Origin: Promicromonospora sukumoe 327MFSha3.1
GTDB lineage: Bacteria; Actinomycetota; Actinomycetes; Actinomycetales; Cellulomonadaceae
Reading direction: 5' to 3'
Length of the DNA: 64,000 nucleotides
Assembly: GCF_000385135.1 (NCBI RefSeq)
Contig: NZ_ARQM01000010.1
Span: 248,001-312,000 of the forward strand
The notes under the pieces are model-generated. The model made no database searches. It saw only the letters and a program-made list of their open reading frames with translations, and was not told where the DNA came from. Position 1 is the first letter of the stretch. The number at the start of each line of letters is the position of its first letter. This document shows positions 9,184-19,426 of the stretch, one piece after another. The position numbers were made by a program, and so were the translations under genes.

Positions 9184-10101
9184 TCAGGCCTCCTTGCGCA
9201 TGCCGCGCAGCTGCACCACGTAGGCCACGATCATCGTGAGCACGCCCATGACGATCGCCACCGTGGCCGAGTAGTTGTACTGCTGGCCCGAGAAGGACAG
9301 CGAGTAGGCGTACAGGTTCGGCGTGTAGTGGGTCGAGATGTAGTTGGGGGACAGCGGCTGCAGGATGCTGGGCTCGTTGAAGAGCTGGAACGAGCCGATG
9401 ATCGAGAAGATGGTCGCCACGACGAGCGCGCCACGGATCGCGGGCAGCTTGATCGCCGTGATCACCCGCCACGGGCCGGCGCCGTCGATCTCCGCCGCCT
9501 CGTACAGCGAGGTGGGCACCACGCGCAGCGCGGAGTAGAAGATCAGCATGTTGTAGCCGACGAACTCCCAGGTCACGATGTTGCCGATCGCGGGGAGCAC
9601 CAGGGCCGACGACAGCGGGTCCGGGATGCTGGTGCCGAACAGGTCGTTGAAGTTGCCGACCAGGCCGAACCGTTCGCCGTACATGAAGCCCCACATCAGC
9701 GCGGCCACGACGCCGGGCACCGCGTAGGGCAGGAAGATCGCGAGGCGGAAGAAGTCGCGCCCGTACAGGCGGCCGCTGTCGATCGCGAGGGCGACCAGCA
9801 GCGAGATGCCGAGCATCACCGGCACCTGCACCAGCAGGAACAGGGCCACGCGGCCGGTGCCGTCCCAGAACTGCGGGTCCGCGAGCACGCGGGCGTAGTT
9901 GTCGAGGCCGACGAACGTCGTACCGCCCACGAGCTGCGTCTGGAAGAGGCTCAGCCAGAGGGAGTAGGCGATCGGCGCGAGGAACACGAGGGCGAAGACA
10001 GCCATGAACGGGCCGACGAAGCCCCATCCGGTCCAGCGGGTGCGGAGCCGCATCCGTCCCGCGGTCTTGGGCACGGCCGGAGGCGATGCGAGCGTGGTCA
10101 A
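9184..10101 (-). CDS. ABC sugar transporter permease, MalF type
   Basis: 305 aa from a TTG start at 10101. This start is chosen because GAAGGAG (10111-10117 on the complementary strand) sits 9 nt before it; in-frame ATG codons at 10134 and 10053 have no comparable ribosome-binding site. Six membrane helices and the EAA loop SLYEAAEIDGAGPWRV are present. It is the first gene of the importer operon, transcribed from the region that holds the LacI operator, towards permease 2, the binding protein and the beta-galactosidase. Confidence 0.9.
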   Translation of the reverse strand: MTTLASPPAVPKTAGRMRLRTRWTGWGFVGPFMAVFALVFLAPIAYSLWLSLFQTQLVGGTTFVGLDNYARVLADPQFWDGTGRVALFLLVQVPVMLGISLLVALAIDSGRLYGRDFFRLAIFLPYAVPGVVAALMWGFMYGERFGLVGNFNDLFGTSIPDPLSSALVLPAIGNIVTWEFVGYNMLIFYSALRVVPTSLYEAAEIDGAGPWRVITAIKLPAIRGALVVATIFSIIGSFQLFNEPSILQPLSPNYISTHYTPNLYAYSLSFSGQQYNYSATVAIVMGVLTMIVAYVVQLRGMRKEA

Positions 10102-10142
10102 GTGGGGTCGCTCCTTCACGAGTGGGGTCAGCATGGTCGTCG

Positions 10143-10156
10143 TGTTGACGTCAACA
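10143..10156. promoter_or_regulatory. LacI-family operator
   Basis: TGTTGACGTCAACA is a perfect 14-bp palindrome with the central CG expected of LacI-family operators. It lies between the divergent importer operon and the LacI-type gene, about 40 bp upstream of the permease start, so sugar binding to the regulator would release both transcription units. Confidence 0.8.
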
Positions 10157-10240
10157 TGGTGACGCGGACTAGGGTGCTCGTGAGTCACCGAGGTGTCAAG
10201 CGGACCCCGGGACGAGACGCATCACGAGGAGGTGGGTGTC

Positions 10241-11299
10241 GTGGAGGGCAGAGGTCCGTCCCTGGTCGACGTCGCCGTGCTGGCGGGGGTCTCCACGCAG
10301 ACCGTGTCCCGCGTGTCGATGGGCCTGGACAACGTGCGGCCGGCGACGCGGGACCGGGTCCTGGCTGCGATGGCGCAGCTCGGCTACGCGCCGAACACGG
10401 CGGCGCGTGCGCTGCGCTACGGGAGCTTCCGGACCATCGGCATGATCGCCCACGGGCTGGCGCGCACCGGTGAGTCGCGCACCATCGAGGCCGTCACCGA
10501 GGCCGCGCGTGACGAGGGTTACACCGTCACGCTGATCGACGTCGAGAACCCGTCGTCCGACGTCGTCTCGGCCGCGGCGACCCGGCTGTCCCACCAGGCC
10601 ATCGACGGGCTGGTGATCGTCCGGGCCGAGACCGTCACGCCCGACACGCTCGCGCTGCCCTCCCGGCTGCCCGTGGTGGTCTCCGACTCGCGGTTCGTGG
10701 GGCACCACCCCGCGGTCGGCGCCGACCAGGTCGACGGCGCCCGCCGCGCCACCCAGCACCTCCTGGACCTGGGGCACCGCACGGTGCACCACGTGCGGGG
10801 CCCGGCCGGGTCGGCGCCCGCGCAGCTCCGCGAGGAGTCGTGGCGCGCCACGCTCCAGGCGGCCGGCCGTCCCGTGCCCGACGTCGTGCCGGGCGACTGG
10901 ACGGCGGCCTCCGGATACGACGCCGGACGCCGGATGGCGCAGGACCCCGAGGTCACGGCCGTGTTCTGCGCCAACGACGAGATGGCCGCCGGCGTGCTCC
11001 GCGCCCTGCACGAGGCCGGCCGCGCGGTGCCCGGCGACGTGTCCGTGGTCGGGTTCGACGACATCCTGCTGGCCGAGTACCTCTGGCCGCCGCTGACCAC
11101 CGTGGTGCAGGACTTCGGCGAGATCGGCCGCCGCCTGGTGGCCCGCCTGCTCGCCGAGGTGCGGGCGGGTGGCTCCGGGGCCGACACCGGCAGCAGCGCC
11201 GCCACCCGCATCGGCCCGGACGTCGACGACGAGGCCCTGCACGAGGTGGTGCCGGTGGAGCTCAAGGTGCGCCAGAGCACGGCCCCGCCGCGCGGGTGA
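10241..11299 (+). CDS. LacI-family transcriptional regulator
   Basis: 352 aa from GTG 10241, chosen because GAGGAGGTG at 10226-10234 precedes it. The N-terminal helix-turn-helix and hinge (SLVDVAVLAGVSTQTVSRV, then NTAARALRYG) are followed by a periplasmic-binding-protein-like effector domain. It is divergent from the GH35/ABC operon and should repress it through the palindrome at 10143-10156. The inducer is probably a galactoside; this is inference. Confidence 0.93.
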   Translation: MEGRGPSLVDVAVLAGVSTQTVSRVSMGLDNVRPATRDRVLAAMAQLGYAPNTAARALRYGSFRTIGMIAHGLARTGESRTIEAVTEAARDEGYTVTLIDVENPSSDVVSAAATRLSHQAIDGLVIVRAETVTPDTLALPSRLPVVVSDSRFVGHHPAVGADQVDGARRATQHLLDLGHRTVHHVRGPAGSAPAQLREESWRATLQAAGRPVPDVVPGDWTAASGYDAGRRMAQDPEVTAVFCANDEMAAGVLRALHEAGRAVPGDVSVVGFDDILLAEYLWPPLTTVVQDFGEIGRRLVARLLAEVRAGGSGADTGSSAATRIGPDVDDEALHEVVPVELKVRQSTAPPRG

Positions 11300-11550
11300 A
11301 CTCGCCGGTGGGCCGGGTGAACTCTCCGGCGCGGCGGGTGAACGTGGACGTGACCCTGCGCACGTCCGGGTGGTGACCGCCGGGACCGGCTCGCGCGGGC
11401 CGCGCCGAGGGGCCGCAGGCGCCTGGCCTGGGCGACCGGTCCAGGTTGACGCGGTACGGTCGCTCCTGGGCCGGCGCGACCCTCCCGGGATCGTCACCGG
11501 CCGCGCCTGCTGGACACAATTGCGGTACCGAACATTCACCCCGAGACCCG

Positions 11551-11556
11551 TAGGAT
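11551..11556 (+). promoter_or_regulatory. -10 box for the PAP2 gene, leaderless type
   Basis: TAGGAT followed by 7 nt and then the ATG at 11564, with no Shine-Dalgarno sequence. The remaining 250 bp upstream, from the lacI-type stop, hold three GGGTGAAC direct repeats near 11294-11342 and nothing else recognised. Confidence 0.6.
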
Positions 11557-11563
11557 CGGCTCG

Positions 11564-12355
11564 ATGGCGCAATCAGAGGGCAGGGGTGTTACCCGAGTGG
11601 AGTCACAAACGACAGAGGCTCTGCTCGACCCGGCGACCCGTCCGACCTGGCGCAGCTCCGTGGTCGCGGCCGTCATCGCCCTGCTGGTCTTCGGCGTCTG
11701 CATCTGGCAGGTCGTGGTCCGCGGCCCCTTCATCGCCTGGGACTGGCAGTTCCACTACTACGTGGACTCCCACCACCCCGTGGGCTGGGAGAAGGCCTTC
11801 CTCGACATCGTCGCGAGCGTCACGGGCGAGCGCATGTTCACCATCCCGATGGTGGGCGGCACCGCCCTGTACGTGGCCCGCAAGCAGGGTGGCCCCGGCT
11901 CCCTCTGGAACCTGCTCACGCGCCGTCCGGTGCTCGCCGTGCTGGCGGGCCTCGCGACCATCGCGCTGATCGGCTACAGCACCAAGTTCGGCCTGGGCCG
12001 CACCGGCCCGCACCACAACATGGACGTGCTGCACGCCGGCGGCCAGGCCTTCCCGTCCGGTCATGCCGCCAACACGTTCTTCACCGGCTTCTTCATCCTG
12101 TGCCTGCTGTTCACCCAGAACGGGCTGTGGCCGAGCGTGTCCAGGCTGCGCAAGATGATCCCCGTGGTCGCGGTGATCGTGATGATCGCGGGCGCCCTCA
12201 TGTCCTGGCTGGACTACCACTGGCTCAGCGACATCCCCGGCGGCTGGCTGCTCGGGTTCATCGCCTGCATGGTGGCGCTCTCGGTGCTGCGCGCGCCGAT
12301 CCGCGAACGAGAACCCGCGCCCTCGCAGGCTCCCGCTTCCCCGCCCTCGGAGTAG
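11564..12355 (+). CDS. PAP2-family membrane phosphatase
   Basis: 263 aa, about five to six membrane helices. The three PAP2 motifs are present: KFGLGRTGPHH, PSGHAANTF, and the final SWLDYHWLSDIPGGW. Members dephosphorylate lipid phosphates such as phosphatidate or undecaprenyl diphosphate at the membrane. It ends 9 bp from the end of the convergent glpD gene. The glycerolipid genes next door make a phosphatidate-type substrate plausible, but the family is too broad to be sure. Confidence 0.88.
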   Translation: MAQSEGRGVTRVESQTTEALLDPATRPTWRSSVVAAVIALLVFGVCIWQVVVRGPFIAWDWQFHYYVDSHHPVGWEKAFLDIVASVTGERMFTIPMVGGTALYVARKQGGPGSLWNLLTRRPVLAVLAGLATIALIGYSTKFGLGRTGPHHNMDVLHAGGQAFPSGHAANTFFTGFFILCLLFTQNGLWPSVSRLRKMIPVVAVIVMIAGALMSWLDYHWLSDIPGGWLLGFIACMVALSVLRAPIREREPAPSQAPASPPSE

Positions 12356-12364
12356 GTGCGCGGC

Positions 12365-13948
12365 TCAGCCGCGCGCGAGGGCCGCGCCGACCAGCTCCGC
12401 CACGACGTCGTGGACGGCGGCCCGGTCCGCCGGTACCAAGCCGATGCGGGTGCGGCGGTCCAGCACGTCGTCCGCGTCGAGCGCGCCCTCGTGCGTCACG
12501 GCCCACTCGACCTCCGCGCGTGTGACGTCCAGGTGCTCCGTGCCCGCGATCCCGTGCCCGACGGCGGCGGTGGCGCCCGGCAGGGTCGCCGTGGCCAGCA
12601 CCCGGGTGGCCTCGGCGCCGTAGCGGGCGACGAGGGAGGGGGGCGGGGTCTCGACGAGCTCGACCTGCGGATGGGGCTCGACCTGCGGGTGCGCTCCGAC
12701 CAGCGGGAGGTCCGCCGTCCAGCACGGTCCAGCGGTGAGGCCGGCGTGCTTGACGGCCAGGTCGACGGCGTCCTCGGCCATGGCCCGGTAGGTCGTCAGC
12801 TTGCCGCCCAGCACGTTCACCGCGCCCGTGGCGGGCGATACCTCCACGAGGTGCCGGCGTGAGACGTCGGACGAGGTGCCCCCGCCGTCGCCGGGGCCGG
12901 CCAGGTCGATCAGGGGACGCAGCCCCGCGAAGGCGCCCACGACGTCGTCGGGCAGCAGGGGGCGGTCCAGCACGCGGGAGACCGTGGCGAGCAGGAAGTC
13001 GATCTCGGCGCGCGTGGGCTCGGGCACGTCGGGCACGGGGCCGGGCGCCTCCTCGTCGGTGAGGCCGATGATCACCCGGCCGAGCTGGGCGGGCAGCGCG
13101 AACACGAACCGTGAGGCGGACCCGGGCACCGGCACCATGAGGGCGCCCGCCGGGTCGCCCAGCCGGGCGGCGGGGACGACGACGTGGGTGCCCCGGCTCG
13201 GGCGCAGCCGCACCGACGGGTCCACCGTGCCGGCCCACACGCCGGTCGCGTTCACGACGACGCGGGCGCGGACGGTCAGGCCCGCGCCGGTCAGGGTGTC
13301 CTGGAGCGTGGTGCCGTCGGCGCGCAGGTCCGTGGCCCGGACGCGGGTCAGGATCCTCGCCCCGCGCCCCGCGGCGGTGCGGGCCAGGGCGACGACGAGC
13401 CGCGCGTCGTCGACGAGCTGGCCGTCGTGCGCCACCCACGCCCCGTGCAGGTGCTCGCGGGCGACCGCGGGCACGAGCCGCGCGGCCTCGCCGGGGCGGG
13501 CCAGGCGCGGCGCGGGCAGCACGTCGGACGACGTCCCGGCGTCGCGCCGCAGCAGGTCGCCCAGCCCGAACCCGATGCCCGCCGTGATGCCCTGCCGGGG
13601 CGCGACGCCGCTGGTGAGCGGCAGCACCTGGGGCAGGGCGCGGACCAGGTGCGGCGCGGTGCGGGTCATGAGCACGTGCCGTTCGCGCGCGCTCTCCCGG
13701 GCCACGCCGACGTCGCCCGTGGCCAGGTAGCGCAGGCCGCCGTGCGCCAGCTTGGAGCTCCACCGGGAGGTGCCCCACGCCAGGTCGTGGGCCTCCACGA
13801 GGGCCACGGACAGGCCGCGCGCCGCGGCGTCCAGCGCGACGCCCGCGCCGGTCACCCCGCCCCCGACCACGAGCAGGTCCACCGGCTCGGACGCGAGCTC
13901 GTCGAGCTCGCGCGCGCGGCGCCGGGCGGTGAGGGCGGTGCGGTGCAT
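12365..13948 (-). CDS. glpD: FAD-dependent glycerol-3-phosphate dehydrogenase
   Basis: 527 aa, ATG start with AGGA just upstream. The FAD-binding Rossmann motif is LLVVGGGVTGAGVALDAAA, followed by the family block WGTSRWSSKLAHGGLRYL. The enzyme oxidises sn-glycerol 3-phosphate to dihydroxyacetone phosphate and passes electrons to the quinone pool. Near the C-terminal domain, coding bases 12647-12665 are a copy of the 19-base family E repeat, giving a PQVELVETPPPS-like linker. It is followed upstream by a co-oriented TetR gene. Confidence 0.94.
   Translation of the reverse strand: MHRTALTARRRARELDELASEPVDLLVVGGGVTGAGVALDAAARGLSVALVEAHDLAWGTSRWSSKLAHGGLRYLATGDVGVARESARERHVLMTRTAPHLVRALPQVLPLTSGVAPRQGITAGIGFGLGDLLRRDAGTSSDVLPAPRLARPGEAARLVPAVAREHLHGAWVAHDGQLVDDARLVVALARTAAGRGARILTRVRATDLRADGTTLQDTLTGAGLTVRARVVVNATGVWAGTVDPSVRLRPSRGTHVVVPAARLGDPAGALMVPVPGSASRFVFALPAQLGRVIIGLTDEEAPGPVPDVPEPTRAEIDFLLATVSRVLDRPLLPDDVVGAFAGLRPLIDLAGPGDGGGTSSDVSRRHLVEVSPATGAVNVLGGKLTTYRAMAEDAVDLAVKHAGLTAGPCWTADLPLVGAHPQVEPHPQVELVETPPPSLVARYGAEATRVLATATLPGATAAVGHGIAGTEHLDVTRAEVEWAVTHEGALDADDVLDRRTRIGLVPADRAAVHDVVAELVGAALARG
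12647..12665. repeat. Family E 19-base repeat inside glpD
   Basis: GGTCTCGACGAGCTCGACC, one mismatch from the pntA copies. It is read as part of a loop in GlpD, with a partial second copy (GGGCTCGACCTGCGG) directly after it. Confidence 0.85.
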
Positions 13949-14024
13949 CGGTCCTGCTTCCGGGTCTGGGTCGGTTCGGGTCGGTGCGGGTCGGACGGCG
14001 GACAGCGGCCGGCCGGCCGCCGGG

Positions 14025-14657
14025 TCAGGGGCGGAGGTAGCCGTCGAGGGTGCGGGCGAGCTCGGCCCGCAGGGCGGCGTCGTCGATCACGGTGGTCACG
14101 GTGCGGTGGGACAGCACCACCGACTGGGACACCAGCAGCACCATGACCGCCATGTCCGTGGGGGACCCGGACCGGACCGTGCCGCCCGGCTGCGCCGCTG
14201 CGATCCCGGCGGCGAGCCACTCCAGGATCACGCGCTGCGAGCGGCCGATCCGCTCGAAGGCGTACCGGGTGAACACCTCGGGCTCCTCGGTCAGCAGGTG
14301 CCCGAAGACCGGGTCGGCCCGCAGCAGCTCGCCGAACCGGACCACCTTGTCGACGATCGTGGCCCGGTCGGCGGCCTGCGGCCCGACGGCGGTGATCGCG
14401 ACCTGGGCACGGTGCATCAGCAGGGCGCGCAGCACGTCGTCGGCGGACTCCCAGCGGCGGTAGACCGTGGGCCGCGAGACGCCGGCGGCCCGGGCCAGCT
14501 CCGTGACGGACAGGCCGCGCGTGCCGCGGGTCGCCACCAGCCGGGACGCGGCCTCCAGGAGGCGCGCCTCGGTGCGGTCGGGGGCGCCGTCGGGGGTGGC
14601 GCCGAGCGGGTCGGGGGCGGGCGAGACTGCATCCGGGCCTGCATTACGAATTGTCAT
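14025..14657 (-). CDS. TetR-family transcriptional regulator
   Basis: 210 aa, ATG at 14657. The N-terminal helix-turn-helix reads LSVTELARAAGVSRPTVYRRW, and the rest is a helical ligand domain. It lies between glpD (same strand, downstream) and the divergent flavoprotein gene, so it probably controls both. The same position is occupied by a TetR gene in the similar mycobacterial locus. Confidence 0.92.
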   Translation of the reverse strand: MTIRNAGPDAVSPAPDPLGATPDGAPDRTEARLLEAASRLVATRGTRGLSVTELARAAGVSRPTVYRRWESADDVLRALLMHRAQVAITAVGPQAADRATIVDKVVRFGELLRADPVFGHLLTEEPEVFTRYAFERIGRSQRVILEWLAAGIAAAQPGGTVRSGSPTDMAVMVLLVSQSVVLSHRTVTTVIDDAALRAELARTLDGYLRP

Positions 14658-14658
14658 C

Positions 14659-14676
14659 TTGTGTAACACTGTAACG
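14659..14676. promoter_or_regulatory. Candidate TetR operator
   Basis: TTGTGTAACACTGTAACG contains the near-palindrome GTGTAACAC and two direct TGTAAC motifs. It starts 2 bp from the TetR start codon in the divergent promoter region. The assignment is by position and symmetry only. Confidence 0.45.
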
Positions 14677-14748
14677 CGACGCCGCGTCGAGGCCAACGCC
14701 GGCCCCGGCCCGATCCGACCCGACCCGACGACCCGACCCGGAGGACGC

Positions 14749-16356
<1,608 letters not shown>

Positions 16357-16382
16357 CCGCGCACCCCACCCCGCCTCCCGAC

Positions 16383-16426
16383 GTGTCAGACGTACAGGTC
16401 ACCCGGGTGACCCCTACGTCTGACAC
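16383..16426. repeat. Family D palindrome, copy 1
   Basis: GTGTCAGACGTA and TACGTCTGACAC (12-bp arms) enclose a second palindrome, GGTCACCCGGGTGACC. It sits 26 bp after the flavoprotein stop and just before the promoter of the lipid kinase gene, so it probably separates the two transcripts. Confidence 0.88.
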
Positions 16427-16432
16427 CTCCGG

Positions 16433-16438
16433 TAGGTT
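16433..16438 (+). promoter_or_regulatory. -10 box for the lipid kinase gene, leaderless type
   Basis: TAGGTT, 6 nt, then the ATG at 16445. No ribosome-binding site lies between. It is only 6 bp downstream of the family D palindrome. Confidence 0.65.
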
Positions 16439-16444
16439 GCGCGC

Positions 16445-17353
16445 ATGACCGATCAGACCGGGCACATCGCGGTGCTCGTGAACCCCGCCTCGGGGCACGG
16501 CGTGGGCGTCGACAGCGCGCGCGTCGCGGTCGAGCGGCTGCGCGCCCGCGGCGCCGACGTCCGGGTCCACCAGGGCGCCGACGAGCGCGAGACCGTCGCG
16601 CTGGGCCGGCTGGCCGTCGCCGAGCGGCCCGACGTCGTCGTCGTGGTCGGCGGGGACGGCACGGTCTCCTCCGTGCTGGGGCCGCTGCTGGAGTCAGGCA
16701 TCCCGCTGGCCGTGGTCCCCGGCGGCACGGGCAACGACCTGGCCCGCGAGCACGGCATCCCCCTGGACGACGCCGCGGCCGCCGCCGACCTCGCGCTCGA
16801 CGGCGCCCGCCGCCGCGTCGACACGGGCACCGTCACCGCCGACGACGGCACGGTGCGGCACTTCGTCACCGTCCTGTGCGCGGGCCTGGACTCGCTGACC
16901 AACGAGCGCACCAACCGCATGACCTGGCCCAAGGGGCCTGCCCGGTACCTGGCCGCGATCTACCTGGAGTGGCTGCGGCTGCGGCGGTTCGCCTACCGGC
17001 TGGAGCCGGCGGCCGCGCCCGCGCTGGAGCAGGACGGATACATGCTCGCGGTCGGCCTGACGCGCACCTACGGCGGCGGCGTGCCGATCTGCCCCGGCGC
17101 CGACCCGGCCGACGGGCTGCTCGACGTCACGCTGGTGCAGGCGATGGGCCGGTTCCGGCTGCTCGCGTTCGACTCCCTGATCAAGTCCGGCCGGCACGTC
17201 GAGCGGCCGGAGGTCACGACGCTGCGCACCCCCGCCGTCCGCCTGACGGCGCCCGTGGGCCTGGTCACGTACGCGGACGGCGAGCCGACTGGCCCGGTCC
17301 CGGTCACGATCGAGGCCCACCACAGGTCGCTGACCCTCTGCGTCCCGGTGTGA
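16445..17353 (+). CDS. Diacylglycerol/lipid kinase, YegS/DgkB family
   Basis: 302 aa. Conserved nucleotide-binding motifs are NPASGHG near the N-terminus, VVGGDGTVSSVL, and VPGGTGNDLARE. The family phosphorylates diacylglycerol or related lipids, making phosphatidate for phospholipid synthesis. The order glpD-TetR-flavoprotein-lipid kinase matches Rv2249c-Rv2252 of Mycobacterium tuberculosis, whose last member is a diacylglycerol kinase; this comparison is from memory of that locus. Transcription probably starts at the start codon itself. Confidence 0.92.
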   Translation: MTDQTGHIAVLVNPASGHGVGVDSARVAVERLRARGADVRVHQGADERETVALGRLAVAERPDVVVVVGGDGTVSSVLGPLLESGIPLAVVPGGTGNDLAREHGIPLDDAAAAADLALDGARRRVDTGTVTADDGTVRHFVTVLCAGLDSLTNERTNRMTWPKGPARYLAAIYLEWLRLRRFAYRLEPAAAPALEQDGYMLAVGLTRTYGGGVPICPGADPADGLLDVTLVQAMGRFRLLAFDSLIKSGRHVERPEVTTLRTPAVRLTAPVGLVTYADGEPTGPVPVTIEAHHRSLTLCVPV

Positions 17354-17470
17354 GCTGGTCCGACCGACCGGCCGGGTCTGGGGTCTGGCCCGGCCTGGTC
17401 CGGTCTGGCTCGGCTTGGTCCGGTCTGGCCCGGCCGGTCTGCCCGGTCTGTCCCAGGTCGCGGCCGGGCG

Positions 17471-17540
17471 TCTCCTTTGAGGCCTAAGTTTCTTCGCTTT
17501 GCCACGACTCAAAGCGAAGAAACTTAGGCCTCGAGGGAGA
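17471..17540. repeat. Family B palindrome, copy 3
   Basis: 30-bp arms (17471-17500 and 17511-17540) with two mismatches and a 10-base loop. It lies 118 bp after the lipid kinase stop. Confidence 0.9.
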
Positions 17541-17664
17541 TGGCCTCGAAGGGGATGGTCGGCGGCGGGGGTGGTCGACGGCGGGTCGGCCGACGGCGGG
17601 GCTGGTCGACAGCGAGCGTGGCCGACGACGCCGGACCAGTCCGACCCGGGCTGCGGGCGAGGTT

Positions 17665-17734
17665 CCTCTTTCGAGGCCTAAGTTTCTTCGCTTTGCGGTG
17701 CCCCAAAGCGAAGAAACTTAGACCTCGAAGGGGG
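17665..17734. repeat. Family B palindrome, copy 4
   Basis: Arms of about 31 bp (17665-17695 and 17704-17734) with few mismatches. The sequence after this hairpin (TCGAAGGGGAT then TGTCGACGGCG) nearly repeats the sequence after copy 3, indicating that hairpin and tail were duplicated together. Confidence 0.88.
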
Positions 17735-17850
17735 ATGGCATCGAAGGGGATTGTCGACGGCGATTGGGCCGACGGCGGGGATGGCCGACGGCGGCCGGGT
17801 CGGCGGGGTGCTCGATCGACGGCGGTGTGACCGGGGTCACCGGCCGTTCG

Positions 17851-17877
17851 TGTCACGTCCGACGGGCCCGCGGTGTC
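17851..17877 (+). promoter_or_regulatory. ECF41-type promoter
   Basis: TGTCACG, exactly 16 nt, then TGTC. Published ECF41 sigma factors recognise TGTCACA-N16-CGTC, so this is a one-mismatch match in each half. It lies 38 bp upstream of the decarboxylase gene whose downstream neighbour is an ECF41-type sigma factor, which predicts autoregulation of the pair. Confidence 0.75.
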
Positions 17878-17915
17878 TGGATGGGATCACCCGTGTCGTG
17901 GAACGGAGCCCGATC

Positions 17916-18536
17916 ATGTCCAGCACCCCGAACTCCAGCACCCCGCCGCGCCCCGTCAGCACCCGGGTCAGCGCCGAGCTGCCGCGCACCCTGACCAACC
18001 GCGCCATGGCCGCGTTCTCCCGGTGGCGGTACGGCGCCGTCCTCGACCCGCTCGTCGCCGTGGGGCACCACGGGAAGGTGACCCGCACCTACGCGCTCAC
18101 CGAGCTCGGCGTCGGCGGCTGGAAGGCGCTCGACCCCGGCCTCAAGTCGCTGGCCGTCATGGCCGTGTCCGTCCAGATCGGCTGCACGTGGTGCGTGGAC
18201 TTCGGCTACTTCGAGGCGCAGCATGACCACGTGGACCCCGCCAAGCTGCACGACGTGCCCGCGTGGCGGTCGAGCGAGCGCTTCACCGGCCTGGAGCGCG
18301 ACGTGCTCGCCCTCGCGGAGGCCGCGACGGCGACCCCGCCGACCGTCGACGACGCCCTCGCCGCCCGCCTGACCGAGGCCCTGGGCGCCGAGGCGTTCAC
18401 CGAGCTCGTCGCGATCGTGGCCGTGGAGAACCTCCGCAGTCGGATCAACGCCGCGATGGGCCTGACCGCGCAGGGGTTCAGCGACCGGTGCGAGGTGCCG
18501 ATGTCCGGCCCGCTCGCCCAGGTGGGCGAGGCGTAG
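17916..18536 (+). CDS. Carboxymuconolactone decarboxylase / AhpD-like protein
   Basis: 206 aa, ATG start. The family signature is the redox-active CxxC in VQIGCTWCVDFGYFEA, as in AhpD-like peroxide-defence proteins. It is directly followed by a sigma factor gene that overlaps it by one base (TAGTG). Pairing of this protein family with ECF41 sigma factors is well known; the real substrate of these partners is not. A role in redox or electrophile stress is inferred. Confidence 0.9.
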   Translation: MSSTPNSSTPPRPVSTRVSAELPRTLTNRAMAAFSRWRYGAVLDPLVAVGHHGKVTRTYALTELGVGGWKALDPGLKSLAVMAVSVQIGCTWCVDFGYFEAQHDHVDPAKLHDVPAWRSSERFTGLERDVLALAEAATATPPTVDDALAARLTEALGAEAFTELVAIVAVENLRSRINAAMGLTAQGFSDRCEVPMSGPLAQVGEA

Positions 18537-19426
18537 TGCCCGACGCCGACCTCGCGCTCCCGTTCACCGAGAACCGCCGCCTGCTGTTCACCGTCGCGTA
18601 CGAGATGCTCGGCGCAGCGGCCGACGCCGAGGACGTGGTCCAGGAGGCGTGGCTGCGCTGGTCGGCCAAGGACCGCTCCGACGTCGACGACCCGCGGGCC
18701 TACCTGGTGCGCATCACGACCCGGCTCGCGCTGAACCGGCTCCGCACGCTCCGGAGGGCCCGCGAGACCTACGTCGGTCCGTGGCTGCCGGACCCGATCC
18801 TCACGACGCCCGACGCCGCCCTGCCCGTCGAGCGCGCCGAGGAGGTCTCGCTGGCCCTGCTCGTGGTGCTGGAGACGCTGTCGCCCGTGGAGCGCGCCGT
18901 GTTCGTGCTGCGCGAGGTGTTCGACCTGTCGTACCAGGAGATCGCCGACGTGCTCGACCGCGAGCCGGCCACCGTGCGACAGACCGCGCACCGCGCGCGG
19001 GAGCACGTGCGGGCGCGGCGTCCGCGGTACACGCCCGCCGGCCCGCAGCACGCGGAGGCCACGGAGCGGTTCCTGGCCGCGTGCTTCACCGGCGACGTCG
19101 CGGGCGTGCTCGCGGCGCTCGCCCCCGAGGTCGAGCTCGTGACCGACGGCGGCGGCGTCGTCCGCGCGGCCCGGCGGGTGATCCGGGGCGCCGACAAGGT
19201 CTCGCGCGCCCTGGTCGCCTTCGCCGGCGATGCGACCGTGGGCCGCATGGAGTGGGTGCCCGTGGAGATCAACGGGGCGCTCGGCATGCTCGCGCTGCTC
19301 GACGGCGAGCCCGCCATGGCGACCGTCGCCGAGTACGGCACGGGGGACCAGGGCGGCCTGCTGGCGCGCGTCATGGTGTTCCGCAACCCGGAGCGCCTGG
19401 CCGGGCTGCGTCGGCTGCGGGACTGA
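18536..19426 (+). CDS. ECF41-family RNA polymerase sigma factor (SigJ-like)
   Basis: 296 aa, GTG start overlapping the previous stop. Sigma region 2 (EDVVQEAWLRWS) and region 4 (LSYQEIADVLDREPATVRQTAHRARE) are followed by a SnoaL-like C-terminal domain that in ECF41 factors replaces an anti-sigma factor. In that domain the family motif DGGGK reads DGGGV here, and the NPDKL-type motif reads NPERL. Both motifs affect activity in studied members, so the change could alter regulation. A promoter match upstream of the operon supports self-control. Confidence 0.92.
   Translation: MPDADLALPFTENRRLLFTVAYEMLGAAADAEDVVQEAWLRWSAKDRSDVDDPRAYLVRITTRLALNRLRTLRRARETYVGPWLPDPILTTPDAALPVERAEEVSLALLVVLETLSPVERAVFVLREVFDLSYQEIADVLDREPATVRQTAHRAREHVRARRPRYTPAGPQHAEATERFLAACFTGDVAGVLAALAPEVELVTDGGGVVRAARRVIRGADKVSRALVAFAGDATVGRMEWVPVEINGALGMLALLDGEPAMATVAEYGTGDQGGLLARVMVFRNPERLAGLRRLRD

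Larger units (their letters stand above)
17354..17850. other. Repeat-rich intergenic region
   Basis: About 500 bp with no credible gene. It begins with a low-complexity run of GGTCTGGCCCGG-like units (about 17352-17465), followed by two family B hairpins, each trailed by GTCGACGGCGGG-like degenerate sequence. The promoter for the decarboxylase gene begins at 17851. Confidence 0.75.

Noticed and set aside
6739-10473. A 1244-codon open frame on the plus strand across the GH35/ABC region, and other very long open frames such as 23327-25531 (minus) and 52703-55579 (plus)
   Set aside because: They lie antisense to genes with clear family motifs, are rich in Arg/Gly/Ala/Val/His, and result from the high third-position G+C of the real genes.
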